A stretch of DNA of 64,000 bases from Pedobacter cryotolerans (GTDB taxonomy: Bacteria; Bacteroidota; Bacteroidia; Sphingobacteriales; Sphingobacteriaceae): NCBI RefSeq assembly GCF_005116475.1, contig NZ_SWBO01000012.1, positions 1 through 64,000 on the forward strand, in the 5' to 3' direction. A program made the translations under genes and the position numbers. How positions within the stretch are numbered: position 1 is the first letter of the stretch; every line of letters begins with the position of its first letter. This document shows positions 1 through 9,364 of the stretch, piece by piece. Under the pieces are notes generated by a model. That model was not told the origin of the DNA and searched no databases. It saw only the letters and a program-made list of their open reading frames with translations.

Positions 1-175
1 CTCACTTATCATTACCTCACAGCTGCCAGTAAGCAAATGGCATGAAGTGATTGGTGAAAAAACCATTGCCGACGCAATATTGGATAGGATTGTTCATGAT
101 GCCAACCGTATTGAACTCAAGGGAGAATCAATGCGGAAGAAAAGGGTGCCTGTGCAAGAAAATAGCTTCCAATAA
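1..175 (+). CDS. istB: IS21-family helper ATPase IstB, C-terminal fragment (gene starts before the window)
   Basis: The frame is open from base 2 to the TAA at 173-175 and encodes about 57 residues. They include [13 protein letters not shown], then [12 protein letters not shown], then [12 protein letters not shown], the conserved tail of IstB, the AAA+ helper of IS21 transposases. IstB loads the IstA transposase on target DNA. The ATPase core lies upstream of the window. The IS21-like terminal repeats at 249-296 lie just downstream, as expected for the last gene of such an element. Whether the upstream istA is intact cannot be seen. Confidence 0.88.
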   Translation, partial: SLIITSQLPVSKWHEVIGEKTIADAILDRIVHDANRIELKGESMRKKRVPVQENSFQ

Positions 176-296
176 AAAACAACTTTAAATAACTACTTTT
201 GTTAACGCTTCTATAGCATTTGCAACGTTCGTTCGCCAGCAAATTAGGTGGTCAGTTTGCCACGGAATCACATGGTCAGTTTCTCCGAAATATACA
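1..296 (+). mobile_element. Right end of an IS21-family insertion sequence
   Basis: The istB 3' end is followed by about 70 nt and then by two tandem 24-nt units at 249-272 and 273-296. Each starts TGGTCAGTTT and has a CGGAA or CCGAA block in its second half. Multiple terminal repeats carrying this TGGTCAGTTT theme are characteristic of IS21 ends. The outer boundary is placed at the terminal CA near 296. The left end lies outside the window. Confidence 0.75.
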
Positions 297-410
297 GTGA
301 TACCTATTAAGTAACAGTTTAAAGATGTTTACCTTCTAAAATAGCAATCCATAATAATAAGATATCCAATAATCAAACCTACCTCTTAACAAATCATTTC
401 ACTTTTAGAA

Positions 411-584
411 ATGGATATTGCTACAACCAAATAGCTGAAATGGTTGGATAAAGATAAAAGTATAGAACAGCTTTTGGAGATGTGTGTTTCATTCCCGGAT
501 TCTTTAATGGTTGCTACTAAGTTAAAACGCGATATTAATGCAGTATCTACAAAGAAGAAGCCTAACAAGGGGATTGTTTGTTAA
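411..584 (+). pseudogene. Decayed small ORF next to the IS21 end
   Basis: Reading from ATG 411 gives MDIATTK, then a TAG stop at 432-434, then an open frame of 49 codons to the TAA at 582-584, including SIEQLLEMCVSFPDSLMVA. The composition looks protein-like on both sides of the stop, which suggests a small gene broken by a nonsense change, perhaps left behind by the mobile element. I recognise no family. It may be chance. Confidence 0.25.
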
Positions 585-692
585 AGTCTTTAAATACAGA
601 TGAAGAACCTCTGCAGGATTAGTTCGAAAATATAGTTTGATAATTTTTAATCTTAAATCTTGATTGGCTATATTAGAGAAATTGAACTCTCA

Positions 693-2351
693 ATGAAAAT
701 CAAGCGCATAGTAATTGACAACTATAAAAGTATTTCCCACATAGAAATAAATTGTTCACGTTACCTAAACTCTTTTATAGGAGAAAATAGTGTTGGCAAA
801 AGCAATATTTTCGATGCTATTAATTGGGCATTAGGCCCTGCATTTCCCTCATTTAACTCGACTTTGCCACAAGACCATTATATGGGTTTAATGGAAAACT
901 TGATTAACATCAGGCTGTATTATGATGATGGAAACTATCTTGAGCTTGCAGAAAAATGGAATGATCCGCAAGGTCGCTCTAAGTCTGGTTTAAATCTGTC
1001 TGGGCAGTATGTCACAGATATACAGAGGCAAAAATATTGTTCAGCTTACCTAGGTGTTGAAAGAAATATACTTGAGCATCTACCTTCAAATAGATGGTCA
1101 TTGATGGGGAGAATACTTCAAGACATCAACGATATGTTTAAAAAGGAGAAAGTTGTAGATACTGATACTGGAGAATTAATCAATAAATCAGATATATTTA
1201 TAAGTGGATTGGAGAGAATACGAGATGATGTGCTCTTCAGTGTTCAGGATGACGATGGTAATTTGGTAATGAAACAATTTATTGAGTTACTTCAGACAGA
1301 AACTGCTATACAATTAAATCGGCCAAAGGAAGATTTGTCCATTGATCTAAATCTTTACGACCCTTGGAACTTTTTCCGTACACTACAGGTTATTGTTAAA
1401 GATAGTTGCACTGACCTTCATTTTCAGGCATCTAGACTTGGTATGGGAGTGCAAGCATCCATTTCAATAGCAGTACTTAAAGCCTATTCAAAACTAAAAC
1501 TAAACAATAACACTCCACTATTTATCGACGAACCTGAGCTTTTCTTGCACCCTCAAGCTCAGAGAAGCTTTTATAATGTTCTATGTGATCTTGCTCAATC
1601 AGGAACACAAATATTTTATACTACTCACTCCCCTAATTTTTTGAGCGTTGGGCGCTTTAACGAAGTTTTTGTTACGCGTAAGACAGCAAGCAAAGGCACA
1701 TTTATTAATAGTGCCCACCCTAAGCTTTTTTGCGACGACTTGTTCCTGAGAATTGGAATCACTTCAAACATCACGGATATGATGTTGCAATATAGGAATG
1801 CCTACGAAGAAACTGGAGATACCCAAAAGGCAAATGAGGCATTCTTTGCAAAGAAAGTTATACTGGTTGAGGGACAAAGTGAATCACTCGTACTACCATA
1901 TTTATTTAGCATGATTGAATTTGATTACATTGGAAAGGGAATTACTATTGTAAGATGTGGATCTAAGGGCGATATCGATCGTTTTTTTAGGTTGTATGTG
2001 GAATTAGGAATACCTTGTTACTTGATTTTTGATGGTGATAGCCATCACATTAACACCAACGATGAAAAGGATACGATCAAAAAGAACAAAGCATTACTAA
2101 GCCTATTTAATAAAGATAGTGACTTTCCTGACAATTCCACTTGCGAAGAATATTTAGGATTTTCCCATACACTTAATGAAAATTTAGGTTTTCAAACCTC
2201 AAGTAAAGGTCTGAAACTCTTTAAAGACGTTAGGAATAATATTACTAAAAGTGACCAAGTTCCTGTATGGGTGACAGATATTGCTAAGAGGATTGAAGCC
2301 TTGCCGGAGTTTAAAGACAGCGTTTTAAAACGTAATCAGGTTGAACCTTGA
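693..2351 (+). CDS. OLD-family ATP-dependent nuclease (AAA ATPase + TOPRIM)
   Basis: Predicted overcoming-lysogenization-defect (OLD) family protein of 552 residues, an ABC/SMC-like ATPase fused to a TOPRIM nuclease. Visible motifs are Walker A GENSVGKS (about residues 30-37), a signature-like SRLGMGVQASIS before Walker B LFIDEPELFLHP (D279, E280), a TTHSP switch histidine, TOPRIM motif ILVEGQSE (E393) and the metal-binding DGD (447-449). The ATG at 693 is preferred over a TTG at 660 because the family pattern begins MKIKRIVIDNYKSI. No UvrD-like helicase follows, so this is not a Gabija pair. Instead a DUF4062 gene starts 63 nt downstream. Known relatives act in phage exclusion; a defence role here is inferred. 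Confidence 0.85.
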   Translation: MKIKRIVIDNYKSISHIEINCSRYLNSFIGENSVGKSNIFDAINWALGPAFPSFNSTLPQDHYMGLMENLINIRLYYDDGNYLELAEKWNDPQGRSKSGLNLSGQYVTDIQRQKYCSAYLGVERNILEHLPSNRWSLMGRILQDINDMFKKEKVVDTDTGELINKSDIFISGLERIRDDVLFSVQDDDGNLVMKQFIELLQTETAIQLNRPKEDLSIDLNLYDPWNFFRTLQVIVKDSCTDLHFQASRLGMGVQASISIAVLKAYSKLKLNNNTPLFIDEPELFLHPQAQRSFYNVLCDLAQSGTQIFYTTHSPNFLSVGRFNEVFVTRKTASKGTFINSAHPKLFCDDLFLRIGITSNITDMMLQYRNAYEETGDTQKANEAFFAKKVILVEGQSESLVLPYLFSMIEFDYIGKGITIVRCGSKGDIDRFFRLYVELGIPCYLIFDGDSHHINTNDEKDTIKKNKALLSLFNKDSDFPDNSTCEEYLGFSHTLNENLGFQTSSKGLKLFKDVRNNITKSDQVPVWVTDIAKRIEALPEFKDSVLKRNQVEP

Positions 2352-2414
2352 TTTTTACTAGTTCCAAATGTTAGGTCAAATAATTATATTTGATTTTTAC
2401 ACAACAAATATGAT

Positions 2415-3377
2415 ATGGCCAAACCAAGGGTATTCTTAAGTTCAACATTCTTCGATCTGCAGCAAGTGAGGGCAGATATTGAAAGGTTTATAAAAGAACA
2501 AGGTTTTGAAGCAGTGCTAAATGAGCAAGGAAACATACCTTATGGCAAAGAGACAAAACTTGAAGACTACTGTTATAATGAAATTAACAATGTTGATATA
2601 CTGGTAGCAATTATTGGTGGAAGATTTGGGTCTGCAAGTAAGACATCGCCCGACTCGATTTCCCAAACAGAACTGAAAACTGCGTATGAGCTAAACAAAC
2701 AAGTTTATATCTTTATTGATAAAGGGGTTTATAGCGAGTATAGATTTTATTTAAGTAATAAAGGTAATGAGAATATAAATTATACTTATGCTGATAACAT
2801 TAAAATCCATGAATTCATAGAATTTGTTGAGGGACTTCCACACAATAATACAATTCATCCATTTGAAACTTCAATGGATATCGTTAACTTTTTGAAAGAG
2901 CAGTGGGCAGGTTTATTTCAAAGATTTCTACAAGAACAAACAAGAGTTAAAGAAATCAATATCATAAAAGGAGTAGAAGATACAGCTAAAACCCTTAATC
3001 AACTAGTTAAATTTCTAACAGAGGAAAAACGAGATAAAGACAATGCGATAAATGAAATTCTTTTAAGTGGTCATCCAGCAATGCTTGAAGTTAAATCACT
3101 ACTTAAAATCCCATTTAGAGTTTATTTCACTAGTTGGGAGGAATTAGATTCTCTTCTTCGTGCCTTTGGATATAGAGCTGAAGAGGACCCATTACCTTTC
3201 GAGGAAGATTTCAACTGGTATTCAGAAAAGTATAATGTTAAAACTACTTTGTCTGTCAAGTCTCATTTGTTCGTTGACAACAAATTACGGGTTCTCACAA
3301 AGGATGAATGGAAAAGTGATTACATATCTCTTCATATATTTAGTGCTGTTGGTGAGGAAGACGACCTTCCTTTTTAA
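2415..3377 (+). CDS. DUF4062 domain protein
   Basis: A 320-residue soluble protein. Residues 4-100 match the DUF4062 pattern: VFLSSTFFDL at the N terminus, then YCYNEINNVDILVAIIGGRFG, then SQTELKTAYELNKQVYIFI, an alternating strand-helix layout. DUF4062 is often the N-terminal module of large signalling or STAND-type proteins; here it stands without an NTPase. Residues 160-210 are helical and charged. The C-terminal 110 residues form a separate domain I do not recognise. It lies between an OLD nuclease (63 nt upstream) and an HNH gene (14 nt downstream), so co-transcription is likely. A sensor or adaptor role is inference only. Confidence 0.72.
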   Translation: MAKPRVFLSSTFFDLQQVRADIERFIKEQGFEAVLNEQGNIPYGKETKLEDYCYNEINNVDILVAIIGGRFGSASKTSPDSISQTELKTAYELNKQVYIFIDKGVYSEYRFYLSNKGNENINYTYADNIKIHEFIEFVEGLPHNNTIHPFETSMDIVNFLKEQWAGLFQRFLQEQTRVKEINIIKGVEDTAKTLNQLVKFLTEEKRDKDNAINEILLSGHPAMLEVKSLLKIPFRVYFTSWEELDSLLRAFGYRAEEDPLPFEEDFNWYSEKYNVKTTLSVKSHLFVDNKLRVLTKDEWKSDYISLHIFSAVGEEDDLPF

Positions 3378-3391
3378 AGTACTCATATAGT

Positions 3392-4408
3392 ATGGCAGAC
3401 TTGTTTAACTTAGAAGAGGATAGACGTTGTATTTACAAAGAGGAGTTGTACTCTGTAAGAAATAATGGTATGGTGTTGCGTCACTCTAAGATTGGAGGAA
3501 GGATGCGTAAGTATGATAATCAATGGACTTATGGGAATGAAAATTTTAAAAATGGATACTTGGAGATTGCATCTGCTACCGTTCATAGAATAATTGCAAC
3601 AGCATATCATGGCGATGCACCAACTAAAGAGCATGTTGTTGACCATATTGATACTAATAGACACAACAATAGACCAGAAAACCTTAGATGGGTTACCAGA
3701 TTGGAAAACGTTTTACTCAACCCCATAACATCTAGAAGAATTGCTAGTATATGTGGGAGCGTCGAAGCATTCCTTGCTGATCCTGCAAAGTTTCGCAATC
3801 TGTTTCCAGACCCTCGGTTTGATTGGATGTGTGCGGTTAGTAAAGAAGAGGCAGAGATGAGCCGAGAACGTTTACTTGCATGGGCAAAAAGTGATAAACC
3901 ATGGCAAGGAGGTTCTTTAGGTGATTGGATTTTTAGTCGAGGCCATGAAGAAAATATACTTCCTACACCACCTAGATACATAATATCTAAGACCCCTAAC
4001 GCCGTACAGGGTATTGTTTTTAGTTATGAGGATAAGCCAAATGAATATCCAAGTACACCACAAGCATTCGACGGCAATCCATTAGTAGCCTATTATGAGA
4101 AATTGACGAGTGGGTCGGTGTTCTTTCGAAACCATAACGGGGAGTACGTGGTTGTAAAAAGAGGGTTTTCAAGAGACAGACAATCGCTGTACGTGTTGAC
4201 TAAGGCGGCTTACACTTACCAAGAAGTACAGGGTGATCGGATTCCTGTACCATTGGCTGAGCTTTCTGAACAAGTCAATGAAAAAAATTTGCCTCATTCA
4301 CTTGCAATTGTAACATACGAAGATGGTTTGTTTATGCATGACAGGGCAGAAACTGGTTTCCATCCGACAGAAGAGCTAGAAGAAATGTTCGCTAGTTCTA
4401 TACAATAG
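3392..4408 (+). CDS. HNH endonuclease with NUMOD4-like N terminus
   Basis: A 338-residue protein. Residues 15-65 resemble the NUMOD4-type segment found before HNH domains (YSVRNNGMVLRH). The HNH motif follows at about residues 79-103: HVVDHIDTNRHNN then PENLRWVT, with D84-H85 and the asparagines of the metal site. Residues 115-338 form a long C-terminal region with several aromatic positions and no domain I recognise; it is longer than in simple homing endonucleases. It lies 14 nt after the DUF4062 gene, so it is probably the last gene of the same operon. Cleavage of DNA is predicted from the family; its target is unknown. Confidence 0.75.
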   Translation: MADLFNLEEDRRCIYKEELYSVRNNGMVLRHSKIGGRMRKYDNQWTYGNENFKNGYLEIASATVHRIIATAYHGDAPTKEHVVDHIDTNRHNNRPENLRWVTRLENVLLNPITSRRIASICGSVEAFLADPAKFRNLFPDPRFDWMCAVSKEEAEMSRERLLAWAKSDKPWQGGSLGDWIFSRGHEENILPTPPRYIISKTPNAVQGIVFSYEDKPNEYPSTPQAFDGNPLVAYYEKLTSGSVFFRNHNGEYVVVKRGFSRDRQSLYVLTKAAYTYQEVQGDRIPVPLAELSEQVNEKNLPHSLAIVTYEDGLFMHDRAETGFHPTEELEEMFASSIQ

Positions 4409-4987
4409 GCTACTGATCACCCTTTCAACAAATCAAGAGAACAACGCTGAATTAAATCAATTATCTACCTAGGTAAAAAAGATCATGTTGGACTCATAAC
4501 TATTAGTATCCATTGCTTTTAACTAGTTTAAACGGTGCAGAATTATAAACACCACCTTTTAAATCAGCGAACAATAATTAACCATCAAACTCTAATAAAC
4601 CAAAGATCTCTCTCTGAGATTGCATTGAAAGCCCTTATTTCTATTTTGTATTTTTCTATCAAAGGGGGTATATATACAAGTTAATAAAACAATACCATTC
4701 CAAAAATTGAAGCTATATCACTCACTTGATCTGAAATATTATGTTTTAAGCAGTGGTATTGACAGATCTAAGAATTTAAACTGATGTTTCAGGTCATACA
4801 TAATTTATTAGATAGGAAAACATATATACAATCAAATATTAAACAAAGTTAAAGCTTCCCGCTCAAACGCTTAAAGGAACTACGGCATAAACGCTCACGT
4901 AGCCACTACACAACCTATTTATTCCGTTCCTCCTTTGCTTATTGAGTTGAAAGCTTGATAGCTGTACCATATTTAATTTAAAACAAT
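4409..4987. other. 579-bp gene-free stretch inside the accessory region
   Basis: AT-rich DNA with stops in all frames and no credible ORF, RNA gene or strong terminator. A distant inverted pair AATACCA / TGGTATT lies near 4690 and 4757 and is probably chance. It separates the HNH gene from the RadC-like gene and may be decayed mobile DNA. Confidence 0.4.
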
Positions 4988-5443
4988 ATGGAACAAGAAA
5001 TTTATCAAGTAGCAGAAGTACAAATAAGCTACCACCCGAAATTTAAAGCTCAAGACAGACCTAAAATAAGCCAGTCTGAGCAAGCCTATCAAATCTTTAT
5101 ACACCAATGGGATAAAGGAAAAATAGAGCTACTGGAGCAATGTAAAGTGATCCTACTGAACAGAAATAATAGAGTATTAGGATTGGCACATATTTCCCAA
5201 GGGGGTGTTACGGGAACGGTCTTAGACCCAAGAGTTATTTTCTCCATAGCTCTAAAAGCAAATGCTACAAGCATTGTGATTGCGCACAATCATCCGAGTG
5301 GAAACCTAAAACCAAGTAATGAAGATATAAACATCACTAAGCAGATTGTCAACGGTGGAAAGTTACTAGGAATAATTGTTGCAGATCATCTGGTCATTAC
5401 AAATGATAGTTATTACAGCTTAGCGGATAATTGTTTAATGTAA
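4988..5443 (+). CDS. radC: RadC-like JAB/MPN domain protein, mobile-element type
   Basis: A 151-residue protein consisting mostly of the JAB (JAMM) metalloprotease-like domain of RadC/UPF0758. The metal site is seen as AHNHPSG with H100, H102 and D113. Chromosomal RadC is about 220 residues with an N-terminal helix-hairpin-helix part, which is missing here. Short RadC copies of this kind are frequent in conjugative elements, genomic islands and defence regions of Bacteroidota, which fits the IS21 and OLD/HNH neighbours. The biochemical role of this family is unsettled. A set of short direct repeats begins 7 nt after the stop. Confidence 0.8.
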   Translation: MEQEIYQVAEVQISYHPKFKAQDRPKISQSEQAYQIFIHQWDKGKIELLEQCKVILLNRNNRVLGLAHISQGGVTGTVLDPRVIFSIALKANATSIVIAHNHPSGNLKPSNEDINITKQIVNGGKLLGIIVADHLVITNDSYYSLADNCLM

Positions 5444-5450
5444 AAAACAC

Positions 5451-5512
5451 AGGGACGAGAGCAGTGAATTTATTGATCGATAGGGACGAGATCAGGGACA
5501 ATAGGGACGAGA
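5451..5512 (+). repeat. Three direct repeats of AGGGACGAGA after radC
   Basis: Identical 10-mers AGGGACGAGA lie at 5451-5460, 5482-5491 and 5503-5512, with a partial copy AGGGACA at 5494. Spacings are 31 and 21 nt, about two to three helical turns. This could be a binding array, a recombination remnant or chance. The copies are too short and too irregular for a CRISPR array. Confidence 0.5.
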
Positions 5513-5626
5513 GAGAAGAATTTACTTTTAAAGAAACGTATATTTAGACAATTAAAAATAACAGATTATTAAACAAATCGAACCTAAATCTCTCTTTAAA
5601 CCATAACTGAAGCACCAAACAGGCTT

Positions 5627-5670
5627 AAAAAAAGAAAGGAGATTATCCATCCAGACTAATCTCCTTTTCT
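5627..5670 (-). terminator. Intrinsic terminator, perfect 11-bp stem
   Basis: AAAGGAGATTA (5635-5645) and TAATCTCCTTT (5657-5667) form a perfect stem with an 11-nt loop. On the minus strand it is followed by a run of seven T at 5633-5627. On the plus strand there is only TTTTCT, so the minus orientation is favoured. Confidence 0.7.
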
Positions 5671-5771
5671 AACCAAATATAAACCTGTATGAACGGGTTA
5701 TTTTTTTAAACCGATATCCTGGTTGTTTTTCTTATTAATCGATTGAGTTTTTTAATTCTCTCAACCTTTGA
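5627..5771 (-). ncRNA. Candidate small RNA of about 140 nt under an orphan sugar-type operator
   Basis: On the minus strand a perfect TAnnTTTG box (5784 down to 5777) lies just downstream of a palindromic operator (5800-5818). Transcription would start near 5771 and meet a strong hairpin plus T-tract at 5667-5627. Between them are possible stems: GGTTGAG/CTCAATC (5766-5760 with 5747-5741) and two AACC/GGTT hairpins. No convincing ORF fits, although an ATG in the terminator loop could open a 32-codon frame. The alternative is a leftover leader of a gene displaced by the accessory DNA. Confidence 0.38.
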
Positions 5772-5776
5772 TGATA

Positions 5777-5818
5777 CAAATATATAAATAATTTTATAAT
5801 AGTGTAAAAAATACACTA
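5777..5818 (-). promoter_or_regulatory. Orphan palindromic operator and -7 box (site A)
   Basis: TAGTGTA-N5-TACACTA at 5800-5818 is a perfect palindrome outside its A5 spacer. It shares its core with the sites at 9259, 10111 and 49522. A minus-strand -7 box TATATTTG lies at 5784-5777, so the palindrome would cover the -33 region, a layout typical of repression. No protein gene follows within 300 nt. Confidence 0.6.
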
Positions 5819-5947
5819 AGGAATTTTAATTTATTTTTAATTTCGTGTTTTTCAAATGACAAAAGTACTTAAAAGCTTATTTAAACCAACATTTATAGCG
5901 CAAATATAGCTTCAAAATTTTTATAAATTTATTAGTAAACGTTAAAT

Positions 5948-6337
5948 TTATGTTAAAAAATTGTTTTTTGATGTTAAAATAAGCAGTTGAAATTGTAATT
6001 CTGGTTTACAATTAGTTGAGGTTTTAAAGTTTTGGATGACATTAAATATTGAAATTGAATTTTGCTGTAAGTTTAATATTTTGTTGATGACGGGTTGAGC
6101 AATAGCTTTTGCCAAAACAGTGTAAGCTTTGTTTTCTAAACCTTTAGCCACTGCAGACAAGTTTTGGAGTGTAAATAATTTTTGTAAAGTATGGTTAGCG
6201 AAGCGGTTGGAGAGGAAAAAATTGCGGCCTGTATGGCAAGTGGCAGCGAAAAGAAGGAAAGGAGCAACTGAAACGCATACCATCGTTTTTCTAAGATTAA
6301 ATGATTATTTTATTGGTGTTGAGCATTTTTTTACATT
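5948..6337. other. Gap before the gapA terminator; doubtful minus-strand ORF
   Basis: This stretch contains a 111-codon minus-strand frame (5948-6283) and an overlapping plus frame; neither looks like a real protein family. The DNA around 6190-6290 is clearly richer in G and C than its surroundings, and its minus-strand frame has an odd composition (ATCHTGRNFFLSNRFANH). It may be a remnant of another element or a structured intergenic unit. I assign no gene. Confidence 0.3.
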
Positions 6338-6367
6338 AAAAAAGGCAATACCTTTTGGGTACTGCCT
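6338..6367 (-). terminator. Terminator of the pfkA-kinase-gapA operon
   Basis: AGGCAATACC (6343-6352) pairs with GGTACTGCCT (6358-6367), with one G-U pair and a 5-nt loop, followed on the minus strand by a T-rich run. It lies about 30 nt after the gapA stop. Confidence 0.8.
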
Positions 6368-6397
6368 CTTGTGTAATTATTAATTTAGAAGGGTATG

Positions 6398-8247
<1,850 letters not shown>

Positions 8248-8253
8248 GATTAG

Positions 8254-9240
8254 TTAAATTGATAAAACATGAGTCATTTCTAACAAATCGTCTTCTAGTT
8301 TATAGTTGTGAGCGTGTAAGGCTTCTTCTAAACTAGTTAACTTAATTTCGTTCCCGCGTAAACCAACCATTTGCATGCTTTCGCCTTTTATAATTGCATT
8401 TACAGCTGCATAACCCAGTCTGCTTCCTAAAATTCTATCAAACCCACTCGGACTACCACCTCTTTGCAGGTGCCCCAAAATGGTTACTTTGGTGTCGTAA
8501 TGCGTAAATTTACGTTTTACACTTTTAGCAATATCATAAGCGCCACCATATTTATTTCCTTCAGAAACAATTACAATGCTCGATGATTTTTTGGTAGTTA
8601 CACCAGATTTAAGCTTGGTAATTAATTGTTTTAGCGAGGTTTCTTTTTCTGGCAATAAAACTGCTTCAGCTCCGCTGGCAATTGCTGTTCTTAAAGCCAA
8701 ACAACCTGAATCGCGTCCCATAACCTCTATAAAAAACAAACGATCATGCGAATCGGCGGTATCTCTAATTTTATCAATAGCATCAATAATGGTATTTACA
8801 GCGGTATCGTAACCTAGTGTAAAATCTGAGCCATAAAGATCGTTATCTATGGTTCCGGGTATGCCAATTACATTAATCCCATATTTTTCGCCAAATCTTT
8901 TGGCACCTGTAAAGGTTCCATCGCCACCAATTACAATTAATCCATCAATGTGTCTGTCTTGTAAGTTTTTAAAGGCTATTTCCATTCCTGCATCTTCTTT
9001 AAAAGCGAGGCATCTGGCAGTTTTAAGAACGGTGCCACCCATGTGTAATATATTACTTACAGAGCGGGCGGTCATTTCGTTTATGTTATTATCAATTAAA
9101 CCTTGATAGCCTTGCATTACCCCGAACATGTTTCTTCCGTGGTAAATTCCTGTACGTACAACGGCTCTAATGCAAGCATTCATGCCTGGTGCATCTCCTC
9201 CAGAGGTTAGTACAGCAATATTTCTAATATTTGGTTCCAT
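8254..9240 (-). CDS. pfkA: ATP-dependent 6-phosphofructokinase
   Basis: Phosphorylates fructose-6-phosphate to fructose-1,6-bisphosphate in glycolysis. The 328 residues are of family-typical length. It shows SGGDAPGMN at 13-21, GGDGT with G108, and PGTIDND (128-134) with catalytic D132; glycines at the two diagnostic positions point to ATP rather than pyrophosphate as donor. The LGHLQRGGSPS sugar-phosphate motif is present. It is the first gene of the operon with the sugar kinase and gapA. Its ATG lies only 8 nt past a -7-like box, so its leader is nearly absent, and a palindromic operator lies directly upstream, shared with the divergent NUDIX regulator. Confidence 0.96.
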   Translation of the reverse strand: MEPNIRNIAVLTSGGDAPGMNACIRAVVRTGIYHGRNMFGVMQGYQGLIDNNINEMTARSVSNILHMGGTVLKTARCLAFKEDAGMEIAFKNLQDRHIDGLIVIGGDGTFTGAKRFGEKYGINVIGIPGTIDNDLYGSDFTLGYDTAVNTIIDAIDKIRDTADSHDRLFFIEVMGRDSGCLALRTAIASGAEAVLLPEKETSLKQLITKLKSGVTTKKSSSIVIVSEGNKYGGAYDIAKSVKRKFTHYDTKVTILGHLQRGGSPSGFDRILGSRLGYAAVNAIIKGESMQMVGLRGNEIKLTSLEEALHAHNYKLEDDLLEMTHVLSI

Positions 9241-9248
9241 TTTATATA

Positions 9249-9275
9249 CGAATATAGTGTGTATTTTTTACACTA
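9249..9275 (-). promoter_or_regulatory. pfkA promoter with palindromic operator (site B)
   Basis: The core GTGTA-N5-TACAC lies at 9259-9273, in the pfkA-regulator divergent gap. A minus-strand -7-like box TATATTCG (9256-9249, one mismatch to TAnnTTTG) abuts it, so the palindrome lies between the -33 and -7 positions. The neighbouring NUDIX regulator is the likely binder. Confidence 0.62.
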
Positions 9276-9364
9276 AGTAATTTTTTTTTTATTATTTTTA
9301 TGAATTAACAGAACAAGTGTATTTATTTTGTTCTAATATTATAAAAAATATAAACGTATTTGTT

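Noticed and set aside
386..568. 60-residue ORF on the minus strand
   Set aside because: It overlaps the more protein-like broken frame on the plus strand and has a low-complexity Ser/Ile composition without any family feature.
693..3377. Gabija (GajA-GajB) system
   Set aside because: The OLD-type protein resembles GajA in domain layout, but the next gene is a DUF4062 protein. No UvrD-like helicase is seen within the window.
5451..5512. CRISPR array
   Set aside because: The repeats are only 10 nt, the spacings differ (31 and 21 nt), and no cas gene is near.
6129..6383. 84-residue ORF on the plus strand
   Set aside because: It runs through the gapA terminator hairpin and has no protein-like conservation.
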